NCBI GenBank assembly: GCA_932521025.1
Contig: OW051469.1
Coordinates: 8,754,398 to 8,818,397, forward strand
DNA: 64,000 nt
Origin: Oscheius onirici
Taxonomy: Eukaryota; Nematoda; Chromadorea; Rhabditida; Rhabditidae
Reading direction: 5' to 3'
Of this stretch, positions 37,186 to 49,699 are shown one piece after another. A program made the position numbers and the translations under genes. The stretch's first letter is position 1, and each line of letters opens with the position of its first letter. Below the pieces are notes generated by a model. It saw only the letters and a program-made list of their open reading frames with translations, was not told the origin of the DNA and searched no databases.

Positions 37186-37760
37186 TTAGGGCTTTTTCGT
37201 CTTGTCCTGATTGCAGAGGTTCTCATGGCAGCAACAGATGAGATCGTAGATCTTTGTGTTGGTCCTGCAAGCCTCAGACTGTTCTATTAGGTTATCCTCC
37301 GAAGTGCAACTCTGAGGGAACTGTTCTTGTATCTCTCTATTCATTAGGCATCGAGCTAACCAAAGACAGGCGAAAATTGAAGCCTAAATTTAACGTTAAA
37401 ACTATTCTCAGTCGCTGCCTCATCGCTATTTTCGTCAAATTCCCGCCCGATTACTTTTTTTGACCAAAAATGGCTATAATTCCGCTCATCCGAATCAAAA
37501 TAATGACGGGCACGTTTTAGCCCAAGAAGTGAGGGGTCGTTGGCGACGATGAGCGAGAGATTACGGATGTGGAACTTGAGCGGCAGAGACATCTCTGTCC
37601 TGCTCCCAGACACCTGATACATGCCTGTGTGGCTGGACGATGCAGTGCGGACATCATTGGCACAAAGTCGGTTGTGTTGGTAACTGAACAGAGCAATTTT
37701 CTGAAAAATCCTGGCACTGACGGCGACGAAGAGCAGCGAGTACAGCAAGATGGATTTCAT
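37186..37760 (-). CDS. Small secreted Cys-rich protein, Ly6/ET-module-like (model uncertain)
   Basis: The last exon, 37186-37311, encodes a tail ending IYDLICCCHENLCNQD, the CCC-x-x-x-LCN ending typical of nematode Ly6/ET-module secreted proteins. About 250-450 bp upstream, an ATG at 37760 opens a good signal peptide (MKSILLYSLLFVAVSA). Joining the two in phase is possible with a donor at CAG/GTGTCT (about 37615), but the middle then lacks the expected first Cys residues, so an unseen exon or a decayed gene is possible. A dispersed repeat occupies the intron. It is convergent with the 378-aa gene, whose poly(A) signal overlaps its 3' end. Confidence 0.45.
37461..37572 (-). repeat. Dispersed repeat R, copy 3
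   Basis: On the minus strand: CACATCCGTAATC, GCCAACGACCC, CTTCTTGGGC, AACGTGCCCGTCATT and TTCGGATGAGCGGAATTATA. It shares blocks with both other copies and links them. Confidence 0.5.
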
Positions 37761-38274
37761 TTTCCTCTCTTGAAAACTAATCATAGACGGGCATTTATAG
37801 GACTAAGAGATAAATTGAGCCATTTATGATGGGAAACAGAAGAAACAGTTTTCTAATGGAAATGCGCGCATACAGAGATAAAAAGGCTCGATTTTCGAGC
37901 AGATGCGAACAGATTCCAATGCCTTGTTGTCAAACATAGAAAAATTCCAACTTCCAGGGCTTTTATGGAACAAATGTGACGCATGTTCGGAGCTTTTGTC
38001 CATCTCTACAAACATCAGACAAGGGGGTAAGAAAAGTAATCTTCAAATGGTCGAAGAAGAAGATGTCAGCTCGACTAGTCCGTGTATGAGTTTGTTAAAA
38101 AAAAAAGAAAGCTACAGTAACCCAAAAATTCCTTTCCCTGTGGGATCCTTCGTACGTGTTTGGGCATCCTAACAGCGGTAAAGTTTGAAAGTTTCGTTTT
38201 TAGCTCTACAGCTTCACGATGAAAAAAACTTCTCGGTTACTGTAGCGTTCTTTTTTGAACGGACTTTATACAGG

Positions 38275-38395
38275 AGACTGCCTGGAAAATTGTCGGCTTG
38301 GGTATATAGCTCAATATCTCTGAATTGACGTGAGTATTGGCAGACTGGTGGACATGGTCCCGAAGACGTTCAGGTAGTTGATCTGCTGGCACTCT
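38275..38395 (-). pseudogene. Decayed fragment of SKP2 exon 7
   Basis: The reverse complement starts exactly at the SKP2 exon 7 acceptor. The first 39 nt are identical to 26049-26087. It then diverges (about 85% similar), with a deletion of roughly 24 nt that removes the GYQSLNDQL codons. Resemblance stops near PTIPP. It cannot encode the SKP2 tail. Confidence 0.85.
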
Positions 38396-39910
38396 CTGAA
38401 AAATGGATTAGTTGTTTTGAAAGTTGTGGAAACAGTTTTTTTTGAAAGTTTAATTGTCTAACTTTTATGGAAGCTTTTTTATAGAAAAACAAAACTGTGG
38501 GATGTGAAAAACAAGCTATTTTGAGTCAAACATCGTCCTTCGACAGCTGGGATGCGGCAGCTATTTTTTCTACTACTCGTCGCTGCTCTTCTGGTCATGG
38601 TAGGTCTACTGGGGGAGACAATACCAAATTGTTCTTTCAGGCCGTCGAAGGAGTCACCCAGGATCCTAGGACAACGAAGAGTACTGCGGCGACAGCCAAA
38701 AATGATACTCGGTAAGTCTCAGACTGTCCCTCTGTCTCTTTCTGTCCCTCTCTCTAACCCCCTTTTCCAGCATCCTCGTCATCGTCACCTTGACCATTTC
38801 ATTGGTGGTCCTTCTGGGACTGGTCATTCTTATCGTCTCCTTCATCTGCTTCTTCTGCCGCAAGCCGAAAGACAAGGAACCCTCGACCACAAAGACTCCC
38901 GGACCGTCTCCAGCTCCAGTCTCTTCAGCGGTAGCTCCAAGTGTCTCTTCATCCTGTGGCCGCTCTACTGATCACACTAAAGGAGAGCCGGTGATTACTT
39001 GCAGCGAATCCGGAGCGGACAGAAAGGAGGAGACTCGCACCGACGGCTACAACTGGCAGCTATTGGAACGCTTTGACACTCCGAAGAGCAGCACAAAGAC
39101 CTCAAAACCAGGTGTCGACAAGCCGAAAGAGGTCGGAAAGAGCAGCAGCAGCAAGAAGGTGAGCAGGGTTTTTATTAGACAGAGAACAGTTCTTCCAGAT
39201 CCCCAAGTCGGAATACACCTGGAAGGACGCCCCGACCGACCCGACATGTCCCTACGCGCTTGCAGAGCTGGTCAGGAAGAACTCGCGGAAGGACGACGTG
39301 GAGATGGGAGTGGCCAAGACACAGCCAACGAGCAGCCTGGCCAAGGACAAGGATCTGGACGCCCGCTACAGATCCAAGAACTCGCCCGACTTTTACGACG
39401 CGAAGTTTCTGGACGAGATCACCTTGACCAAGAGCAAGGACGCGTCGGCTGGCAAGACTCCGGTGAGGAGGAAGAAGAAGAGCGGAGAAGAAGAAGAAAA
39501 GAAGAAGTCGTCAGCTTAGAAGAAAGAAGGGAAAGCGTATAAATAAAGCGATTCTTTGATCAAGTTCTTTTATATGGAGAAGCTAGCCTTTCAGGGAACT
39601 ACAAAGTTGGAACAAGTAGAGATTTGTTATAATCGGCTTGATGATCTTTTAGAACTTGTTGACTAACGGGGAAATGGAAGAAACTAACAGAACTTGGGGA
39701 TGTGCTCCCACACCTGATCGGTCCGGTCAAGTTTTGTAAACAGAGCATCTGAGCGGGTAAAGTTTGATAAAAAGTCTATCTGTCAGATCTTTCAGAATAG
39801 GACAGATTGTCCGCTAGATTGGAAGTATTCATGCCAGTCATGTTCAAGAGCAAAAACGTGGGCCAGTTTCGTTCAGTTTAGTTCAATCCGTTTTAACGAT
39901 AAGATTGGTT
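38357..39910. repeat. Inverted duplication, copy B (1,554 bp)
   Basis: Reverse-complement copy of 24534-26087, apparently identical base for base. Identity stops abruptly at both ends: at 39910/39911 into unrelated DNA, and at 38357/38356 into diverged but homologous SKP2 exon sequence. Confidence 0.9.
38552..39519 (+). CDS. Unrecognised single-pass membrane protein (copy B)
   Basis: Exons 38552-38599, 38641-38711, 38771-39158, 39199-39519; 275 aa, the same protein as copy A (signal peptide, short Thr-rich ectodomain, one TM, long charged tail). Unlike copy A it is not inside a host gene. About 190 bp of shared upstream sequence is kept, so promoter elements may be duplicated too. AATAAA at 39542-39547. 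It appears intact; whether both loci exist in the real genome needs checking. Confidence 0.8.
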
Positions 39911-42144
39911 TTGGATACGGTAAGGGACTCCTACTGTGTGGATAGAAACAATAAGCTGTAGACATAGTAGAGCATCGCGACTTGAAATTTGACGATTTTA
40001 TTTGTTAGAAACGTTTATTTTTACGCAAAAACATCTAATTCAAAGCGAAAAACGTTTAATTTTAGAATTGCTGTACTCGACTATTCTATTCGATTATCCT
40101 ACGTTTTCTCACATGTTGTGAGTTTTATCTGTTGATTTATGTTTATCTACGCTTTATTTATATGACTGAGGGAAAAATCCAGAGAAAGGGACGAATTTCA
40201 ATTCGCGCCTTTTTTTTTTGAACTGTTAAATGTGAGCGCGTATTCAAACTGCCGGTAATTCAGAACTTCTCTTCAGATTCAATATTTTTCCTTCAATTAT
40301 CCCCTTTTTTCCTTTTATTTTTCTTCTAAAAATTGTAAAAAAGTGGAAACCTTGCAAATTTAGCCGAACAAATACCTTTGCAGAAAAAACAATTCGCAAG
40401 CCGCTTTATCCATTGGTGCACCACTTTTTTTTCGATCAAAACACTCCGCAGATGGTCCTTTGCCTCATATTTTTCCAGCCACACGTCGATTTCTTGCCAC
40501 ACGCGCTGCCTCGATGACGCAACTTAATGCAAACGCACCCGGCCAGTCTTATCTTCCTTCCCAGACGGCTGCAAATTCTTTTGAGCCTGTTTTACTGTTC
40601 CATTATTCGTTTGGCTGTTTTTGAACTCTCATATTATTGATTTTGAGCATTACATCATATCCAGTCAGAAAAACAACACGCTGTTGACTCTACTCGTCAA
40701 AAATTCCCGTTTCGAAAATGTTTCATCCTTCCTTTTTGCCTTTTCTTTGACATTTCTTTCCAAAAATCTGTTCTCCATGCTCCTCGAGTGTAAAGTGAAT
40801 CTTTGAGCGATAAAATAGTGCGACAGGCGGTCCGAAGCGCGTGCTTCTGTCAAAAGTAACTAATGAGAGCGGTATTGAACGAGGAAATAACGCTAAAACG
40901 TTTTTAAAATCCTAGGTTTGTTAGTATGCTCTCAGTTTGAAGTATTTACAACTTAAAATGACGCCAATGGAGCCTAGGTTGGCCCCAACGACCACGGAAC
41001 AAGGCGCTTTATCACGCCGGGCGCCTGATCCGTCCGGCTTATCGTTTTCGAGTGATTGGCAAAGATCACGTGGGGTTTCATTTCTTTCAGTCCATCACAC
41101 AGCTGACTTTCACCCCCCGCTCCTCCAGAGGGGCAGGAAGCAAAGTCAACACTTGAACAAACTGTCTGCTGTGCCGTTTGGCAGCTACCCTTTGCTCTCG
41201 GGACGAACGGATTCTCTCCCCCTTTTCCATAGCTCGGATTTTGCGTCAAGTTACGAATGTCGCGTCCGCGTTTTGCAGACGGGGGACGCCTGCAGCTTTT
41301 GCAAAGAGAACATGCTGCAGCTAGCGTCTTTCTCACTCATAATTCCTACGAATTTGTCGTCAGGAGGAAAGGCCCTTTTTCCTTATCTAAATGACCCAGT
41401 TTTTAGCAGCACTTTCGCTTGGAAAAAAGGAGGCTAGGCTGTATGCTTGTGGCCCTGGAGTTTGAAATTATCTTCAACTTTCTTTCAAATTTTCTTCGAT
41501 TCGTCTAAATTTGACTGGATTCCAGCTAGCTTTTTCTATCCTATTTTAGCAGTTTTCAGGCTAAAGAAATTCTCTGCTCTGATTCTGAACGTGTCAGGGC
41601 CAAAATATAGTCCGAATAGAACGTACCTATATTGAGTTTATCGAAAAAATTGTCGATAACCAGCTGAAAAATATTTTTTTTTCTCGACAAATACATTCTT
41701 CTGGTAGATTTCCCCCTCTTCTTCTGTTTTCTAGATATTTCTTTTCGTTTTTGACCCCTTTTCTGCTGAAAGTGCAGTCTCGTAACTTCAGCCCTGTACT
41801 TCAAAAACCGTTGACTGGAGTCTCTTTATTTCTAACGCCGAAGCTGGTTTCTATGCTATAAATCTACAAAAAGTTCTTTTACCACATAAAAAACATCGAA
41901 CAGAAAGATTTCCCAATCTTTACTTGTTCCTTGGGCTGTTTTCCACAACCCAGAAACCTAAAGTTCCTCTTTCCTTGCCGCTCAAATCACGCGCTGGATT
42001 TGATGCCTGTTGCCCAAAGATTTGCGATCTTTCTCCCCTCTCTCCCGGTTCTGTTTACTGCCCTCCTGTTCAAATGACGTCTGTATTTTGACTCTTTTCT
42101 TGCCCTACAAACAATATCCATTGTCTTTTTCAGATCCAGAAGGA
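39911..42144. other. Intergenic, no gene seen
   Basis: 2.2 kb, AT-rich, with no ORF showing worm-like codon use or splice structure. The 166-codon ORF at 40937-41437 is unsupported. Upstream sequence of AK3 lies at the right end. Confidence 0.55.
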
Positions 42145-43788
42145 ATGTTTCGGGTGCTACTCTCAGGCGCAGCCGGCAGCGGAAAGGGCACCGTCGCCCG
42201 AATGCTTCAGAGGGAATTTGACGGATTCAACTACTTTTCGGCCGGAGACCTGATTAGAGACCATGTGACCAGAGAAACTGGTAAGTTTTTGTACTTTCTT
42301 CCTTTTTTGGGCTGAAACAACATTAGGACACTTGTAGATTAAAGATAAGGCCCTAAACGTAAATCATGACGCCAGAAACGGGTTTGTTTTCTGTATGCGT
42401 AAGCACGTGAAAGAAGCATTGGTCAAATAGCCTTTAAACTTTGCGTGTTTGCTAAACTAATAGATCTATGGGGAAATTAGAAAAAGAAGGAAAATTATCG
42501 CTATTTTACGAGGAAAATATACCGAAATTAAGCTGTCTAATTGCGGAGGTTGCGGCTGTCCACGTTCATCACTTACTTCTACTTTTTGTGCACTGCAGCG
42601 TTCATGATTTTGCCTTTTTTGCAAAGCTAGTTGAGGTCGAATTTTTTTTTAGCAAAACCTGTGCGAAAATGACGGATTTGAGGACGTTTTTTGAGTACAA
42701 GTGACCGAAACTCAATGTTCTACGTCTTGTTTACCGTCGCTTACATTAAAGGTTCCAAAGTGAGAGCTTTTTCCATGCCAAACATCGCTTTGCGCGCAAC
42801 TCGTGTCTCAGAGGCCCCGCGCCGCTATGTGGTGTTATTTCCGTCGAGAGAGCGGCGTAGCCCGCGTGGCCTAATGGATAAGGCGTCTGACTTCTAATCA
42901 GAAGATTCTCGGTTCGATCCCGGGCGTGGGCTGGTATTTTTGCTGAATTTTTGCAAGTGTTTCAGAGCAAAAAAATTTGTGTTTTTGCCTTTTTAAGTAT
43001 TTTTTTTTTCAGATTTCGGCACACGTGCGGCTGCCTTCATCAACAAGGGCGAGCTGATTCCGGACAATCTTCTGAATGGAATTCTTCTCAAGGAAGTCGT
43101 CTCAGCCGGCCACAAGGCTATCCTTGACGGTACTTTTCTTTTTAATTTACCATAAAAACAAGCTTCAGGCTACCCGCGAACCCTTCACCAAGTAAAAATG
43201 GTCGAAGATGTGGCCCCGATTAGCCTCTGCGTCGAAATTTCCGTCCCGAAGAAGATCCTGATCGACAGAATGAGCAAACAGTTTGTTCACAAGCCCAGCG
43301 GCAGAGAATATAACCTCGATTTTAATCCGCCAAAGGAGGAGGTACTTTTTTGCTCTTATTCTACAGAATTGGAGGATTTTAGGGCAAAGACGACCTTACG
43401 GGAGAGCCGCTGGAACAGAGACAAGACGACGTGGCGGAGGTTGTTAGAAGGCGGCTCGAAGTGCACGAGAAGACGGAAAAGAAAGTCATGGACTATTACA
43501 AGTACGTTTTTTTGTTCTTTTTTCCCCCAAGATCAAGGAACTTGAAGAAGTCCAGGATTTGTAAAAAGTTCCCGTCATTTTCCACCTGCCTCGAGAAGCG
43601 CACTGTTCCGAGAAGAAACTTTTTTTGTCTTCTGCCTAATCTTTTATTTTTCCAGAAAACAAGGAATCTGTCTCGAAGTCTCCGGCGAGAATTCCGACGC
43701 CCTCTTCCAGCAGATTAGCGAGGCAATGGTACAGGCGCTGAACAATGCGACGCCGACGAAGAACAAACGAGGCGGAGCAGCAGCCTAG
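42145..43788 (+). CDS. AK3: Adenylate kinase 3 (GTP:AMP phosphotransferase)
   Basis: Transfers phosphate between GTP/ATP and AMP, normally in the mitochondrial matrix. Exons 42145-42280, 43013-43129, 43169-43341, 43383-43501, 43656-43788; 225 aa, the family size. P-loop [12 protein letters not shown]-site [17 protein letters not shown] and the lid [18 protein letters not shown] then [14 protein letters not shown]. The lid lacks zinc-binding Cys, as in animal AK2/AK3. AK3 is favoured over AK2 by the lid sequence and length. A TTTTTCAG 7 nt before the ATG may be a trans-splice site. Intron 1 contains tRNA-Arg. The 3' half, from inside exon 2, is duplicated at 49652 onward. Confidence 0.92.
42860..42932 (+). 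tRNA. tRNA-Arg (anticodon TCT)
   Basis: GCCCGCGTGGCCTAATGG at the 5' end, anticodon arm CTGACTTCTAATCAG (loop CTTCTAA, anticodon TCT), T arm CTCGGTTCGATCCCGGG with one mismatch, and acceptor stem GCCCGCG/CGTGGGC with one G-T pair. It lies inside AK3 intron 1, same strand. Confidence 0.93.
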
Positions 43789-46700
43789 ATTTCTCCTTCT
43801 ATCGTACCCAGTCTCCTCTGTTACGAGTCTTTTTTACCCCTCCCGCTCCATACCCCTGTCTCTCCCAATTCACGGGTATTTTCAGTCCTTTTTTCTTGAC
43901 AAAAATCCGTCCCATTTTATTCCTATACGGCGCTTTATTTTGCTTTCCTAGTGACGACATGGGTATGCCCCTTTTTCCCAACTCCAAAAACCATCAATCC
44001 CCTAGTTCTTGTCCAATTTGTTCGAATTGAACAGGTTTCATCTTTATTATGCTCTTTTTTTCAAGCCTTGGTCCGACTCTCGTCCGGACCGACGCTCATC
44101 TTCCTCTCCTGACTCATATAGCCCATTTTCTCGTCCTCTTCTCTAAAATTGTGAGATTTTTAACCAAAACCTATTTGCGAAAACTCACGGAGACGGCATC
44201 CTCGGAGGCGAAGGCGGGCTAGGACGACGCTGAACCGGCCGTCCTTCTAGAGTATTCCGTAGAATTCGCTGATCTTCGAAGTTTTGTTTCTCGCGTCGAT
44301 ATCGAGCACGGTAGTGACAGAGCAGGACAGCCATGATGGCAGAGGCGACAATGAAGAGAAGGAAGAAGACAAAAGCGACGAGGAAGATGGGAGGAGGGAA
44401 GTTGGACGAGTCTTGGGAGAGAATGGGGACCTGAAAACTGGCTGTCTGGATGGGACTGGAAAGAGAGAGAGAGTCATCCTTACTGTGACTGATACCGGTC
44501 TCAGAGAGTCACTGGTACTCTTACTGTAACTTTGTCTCTCTCCCAGTTACAGTAGACCACAGTCTGTTCCTTCTAACGTATCCGCTGTATACTCATTGAC
44601 TTGTTCAACGCTCTGGTCATGACTACCAGTTTCTCATTATACAGTACTCAGCTCCAGATGACTGGAAATGGTCTCTGGAACTGTGAGTCTGTGTATCTGA
44701 AGGTTTCCTACCTAAGTACGGGACTGTCTCTCAATGTTGTCTCTGGTTTGGTCTTAAAGGAAACTTACTGGAACTGTCTCTCTCCCAGTCTTTTACAGTA
44801 GACCACAGACTTTTTCCTTTCTACCGTATTCCCCTGTCCGACGCTTCCAAGTCCATGTTTTTAGTCCAGACTCGGTCTGTATCTTTTTCTGTTCCTCAGT
44901 TCACTGATACAGTTTCCAGACGCTGACTCTCTCAGTGTTGTCTTTTCGTAACGCAGTCACTGAAACTGTCACTGTGACTCTTCTCTATTTGTCTGTACCG
45001 TCTCTGTCTCAGTTTCTAGTGACTCATACTCTCACTGGAACTCATCTCCGTCTCATACTCTCATTCTATGTCCCTCTGTCTCAAACAGTTCCGGCATACT
45101 GTAACTACCAGTCGGAAGGAAAAGATATCTTGACTAACCTGTGCCTTGGCAATCATCGGCATATCATGGGGCATTTTCTTGGACGATCCATGGACAAGAG
45201 ACATGGTCTTTTCAGCCGGAACAATCTCGAATGTCGTACGATTCACTAGCACCTAGAACAATCTCCATAAGAATTTTAAAGGACTGTACCATCCGGATGT
45301 CTGTAACCTTGTTCAGGACGACTCCCTCACTCTCATGGTATCGGATGTCTTTGACCAGGACCCGAAGTCCTGTGGCGTTAGCTATGGTCTGGGTAATGTT
45401 CTGGACGTCTTCTTTCTCCACCAGCTCGGGATTTTTGTGTAGCTCCGAGAGAATGACGTCACTTTCGTCGTGGATGATGATTCGGAGAGAAGTCAGACTC
45501 TTTCTGGATGACGGGTCGAGACCGTCAGCTGCTTGAATCTTGAGGTGGAAGAGTCCGCCGGCTGACTCACTGAAAGCGGATTACTGTGATTGGGACTAAG
45601 AGAGTCATTAGATCTTGTAATGAACTGATCTCACTCTCTGTTCCCTCAGATTAGAGAGAGAGTCGATGGAACTTCTACTGTACTGTGCTCGATTCTGACT
45701 TTCTCTAGATCTATGTCTGTTCCAAGCTCCCTGCCTCATCACAGAGAGTCACTGGAACTCTCACTGTTGTCTCTCTGACTCTCTAATTCTGTCTAGAAAA
45801 CTGATCTGGACTGTATCCACCCAAGTCTTCTGTCTCTTTTACAGTCTCTGTGACTCTCATTGGAAATATTCTCCGTCGCTGTCTCTGTTCCAGTTGACTC
45901 TTCTCATTGGTTCAGTTCCAGAAGAACTCACCGTGTCCCCTGTTTTGTTCACAGTCTGCAGTCATGTACTCTCCCCTGTTCTCAGTAATTGGAAATGTAC
46001 CTGTCTTTGTCCCTGACTCTCTCACTTCCCTCCAGTCTCTCCGGTTACAGTAACCGTCTCTCTGAACTCACTTGACAGGCTCTAACAGAGCAACAGCTCC
46101 TGTCCTCTGTTCCACATAGAAGTATCCTCTCATCGGCCGGCTGGTTCCACGGTACTCGAACTGACTGTCAGCTAAGGAATAGAAGACGGCCGGTGACTTT
46201 CCACTGTCAGAAAGATCCGGATCCACTGCGTGAACACGAGCTACAGTCTTTCCTGGCAGAATCATCTTCTCCAAAAGGACCTCGTAATGGCCATGATCGA
46301 ATACGGGACCATTGTCGTTCCTTCAATTGGGAATTTTTTTTTTTGAGAAAACGACTGGATACTTACTCATCCCTGACCATAACCTTGACAGTCATCCATG
46401 ATTTGACTCCCTCTTCTGGAACTTCTGCAGAGTTGGAGGCTCCGATCTCGATCGTGTATCTGTCCTCTGTTTCTCTGTCCAGCGGTTTGGAGAGTCTGAC
46501 TTGTCCTGTACTCTTATCCACCTCAAACTCGTCTCCTTCTTGTCGGATACGGTAGAAGATGGACTGAGAGGCGTCCGGATCAACGGCTGTGGCTGTTGTG
46601 ACGAGAGATCCCGGTGGGGATGACTCGGAGATCTGAACCAGTAGTTCAGACTGTCTCTCTGTCTCTCTCACCTCAACAGCAATCGAAGAGTGCTGGAACT

Positions 46701-47085
46701 GAACAGGGTGGTCATCCTGATCCCTGATCATCAGAATCGCTCCATGCTGAGCCGTCTGTCTCATACCCGCTTTCAGACCAAGAACCAGCTAAAAAGCAGA
46801 ATTTGAACAGTTCAGTAGAGCCATACCGCGTAAGTTCGAGTCTCCTCGTAGTCAAACGCGATTTTGCTTGTAATCTCTCCCGTCTTCCAGTCAATCGCAG
46901 CAAAGTCCAATTCTTGTGTAGGCTGGTCGAAGTTCCAGAAGAAGTAGGTCAAATCACATTTGACATCCAGTTTTTTGACAGTAACATGACCAATTTGGCT
47001 TCCAGGAGTTGTGTTCTGAACAACACTCACTGTAATCTCGAAAAAATAGTTCGAAAAAAAAAATTTTCAAACAACAAAAGTTTGG

Positions 47086-47159
47086 TTTCATCACTGGGGT
47101 CCGAACCCGAGTCCTCTGTACTGTAAGCAGCACTCTTACCGACTGCGCTATTGGTGAAA
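47086..47159 (-). pseudogene. tRNA-like sequence in cadherin intron (unit 1)
   Basis: On the minus strand it has box A (TAGCGCAGTCGG) and box B (GGTTCGGACCC) with a 6/7-pair acceptor stem, but no anticodon stem closes around CTGCTTACAGTACAG. It is a tRNA pseudogene or tRNA-derived SINE end. An identical copy is at 53617-53690. Confidence 0.55.
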
Positions 47160-47799
47160 AGTCGTACAACAGAAATATTTGCAGCAATGTAAAACATACC
47201 TCGTTAATGTAGAAGACGTCATTTTCTCCCTTTATCAGCTCCGGAATACAGTCAAAAGCTGGCAGAATCTTGACTAGAACTTCAGTTTCCGTTCGTCTCT
47301 TTCCATCAGTAGCTGTCACTCTGTACTTTCTCTCAGTTCCAGCCTTGTCCAGTTCCTCTCTGACAGTTATTCGGCCCTCATCGTCAATGTCCAGAAGCTG
47401 TTCCTGTCCCTCTTCCGACTGGATACTGTACTTTACGGGGAGATCTCCCTTTGAGACCTGGAAAAGTCATTTAGTTTGGCTAAAATCTAAGAAACCAGAT
47501 GAACATCTCCCACATAACTGTTGACTAGAATGTTCTGCATGGCTTTGAATGTATAGGTGTCACGACTGAACCGAAGAGTCTTGGCAGCGTCCAGATCAAC
47601 AGAGACGTTAATCTGAAAGATTCAGTTTGTTTAGAGAGAAAGACTTACTGTAGCAACAGTGCTCCCTTCCTTTCCAACAGCTTTGGCGAACAAATAGTAC
47701 GTGGAAACGTCTGGAGGTAGAACAGATCCTGTGACTATCACTCCCTGGAAGATAACTCTTACTGACTGTGTCTCTATCTCTGGGGCTTAACAGTAGATA

Positions 47800-48005
47800 G
47801 GTTACAGTATCCCCATGTTACAGTATTCTTACTGGAAACATTCCAGCTACAGTAGTCCTACTCGAAAGCACCAGTAAGAGTTACAGTACCCTTAACGGAG
47901 TATTGAGTTACAGTATACCTAGTGGGACCTTCCAGTAAGGTTACTGTAACTAGAGAGTTATTGGGTGAGAACTAAAAAGTTTTTTCTGGAACAGAGGCGC
48001 TACAG
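47800..48005. repeat. Cluster of TTACAGTA motifs in a cadherin intron
   Basis: TTACAGTA or close variants (CTACAGTA, TTACTGTAA) at 47800, 47816, 47845, 47879, 47906, 47939 and 47998. That is seven in ~205 bp, repeated in unit 2 at +6531. Confidence 0.6.
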
Positions 48006-48612
48006 TATCCTAACTGGATATTCCAGAGTATCAATTAGGGAGTACAGAACCGTCACTGAGCACTCCGGCAAAGAGTACAGACTACTGGAATGTTCCAGAC
48101 GGACACTGTCTCTCTGTCCCTGTCTCTGTCTCCATACCTTTGCATCTATCAGGAACAGGTCGCTTCCTTCCAGTGGACTGAAAGTAACTGGAACGTTGTT
48201 GACTACTGTCAAGTTTGCCACGACTGTACCTAAAATACCGAATAAGAAGAAAAGTAACAAACACCTACCAATTTCAGCAGTGGCCGGAAGTTCTACAGTA
48301 ATCACATTTTGCATCAGCTTTGGAATCTTTTCCGTGGAATCAGTAATCTCCACAGTCACATTTCTTGAGGCTGTTTGAGTGGCAGTTTTTGCCGTCACCA
48401 GGAGAATTTCTCTTGAGGGAGAAGAAGGTAGGACTCGGTTTGTAGAAATTATGCCGGTGATCTCGTCCAGATTGAAATTTTCTGATTCTGAGGCAAGGGA
48501 AAATGTGGCGTTGACCATTGGGGAGATTCTGAGCTGGTAGACGTAGGATCCTTCTGGGAAACTGGATGGAATGACGATTGAGGTGGGAGTCTGAAAGATA
48601 GGACAGTAAGTA

Positions 48613-48814
<202 letters not shown>

Positions 48815-49699
48815 TACCTTTATTATCCTCAGGGGTAGTTCTGCTTTCTTTATCAGTTCCTTCCTAGGCAGAAGAACCTCAACTTTGCCTGAAGAGAGAA
48901 AATTTCCAGAATTTTTTGTTAGAAACTCACTGAAAACGGGATTCTCCAGAGAATGAGCAGCATCTCTGGCTTCGACGACAGCTTGAAGGGAGAGCCATTC
49001 ATTGTCACCAATCTCAGCCTAGTGGTATCATTAGAAACCTGTAGAAAATGACCCATACCTTCAGTCTAACCTCAGCTTTCAATCCCTTCGGAACCAGTTC
49101 AACGGCTCCTTTAGGAACTTCCACAACATTCCCATCAAAGTCTCTCGCCGTCACGTTTAAAACCATGTACTCTATGCGGTGGTCTTTGTCCTCGTCAGAC
49201 ACTTCAACAACGTGAAGTAGCATTCCAGGTGGTGCGTCTAAAAATAATTTTGAAATCAGACTAAAAAAGAGAATGCACCTGCCGCGCCGATGACTGATAC
49301 GCTTCTGGGTGATATTAGTCGAATAATGTGGGAATTGATGCCCATTACGGTAACATCCACTCTGGTGACGGCTACTGTAGACTGGTCTTCGGTTCTGGCC
49401 AGTACTAGGAGAGAGTACTTTTGGTCCTTTGTAGGGAACTGTCCAGTGAAAGAGATGAGTCCGTCGGTGACTTTGAAGAGGTCTTGGGGGCCTTCGGAGA
49501 TTCTGAAAGGACAGACTGTTTGATGGAAAGAGAACCAGAGTGACAGAGAGAGACAGAGTGACAGACAGAGACAGAGAAACAGGGAGACAGAGAGTCAGAG
49601 AGACTGAGAGTGACAGACAAAAGGACAGAGAGACTGATCATTACCTGTAAGTCCTTGACGGTACTTTTCTTTTTAATTTACCATAAAAACAAGCTTCAG

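Noticed and set aside
40937-41437. 166-codon plus-strand ORF
   Set aside because: Composition and codon use look non-coding; no motif, and the opposite strand is equally open.
46954-47319. Read-through cadherin exon continuing past 47200
   Set aside because: The frame is open only because a tRNA-like sequence lies there; splicing 47200 to 47015 (GTTCAG acceptor) restores the cadherin motif INENTTPGSQIG.
49014-49641. Long Ser/Leu ORFs such as 49405-49641 minus
   Set aside because: Translations of GACAGA/CTGTCT low-complexity intron DNA.
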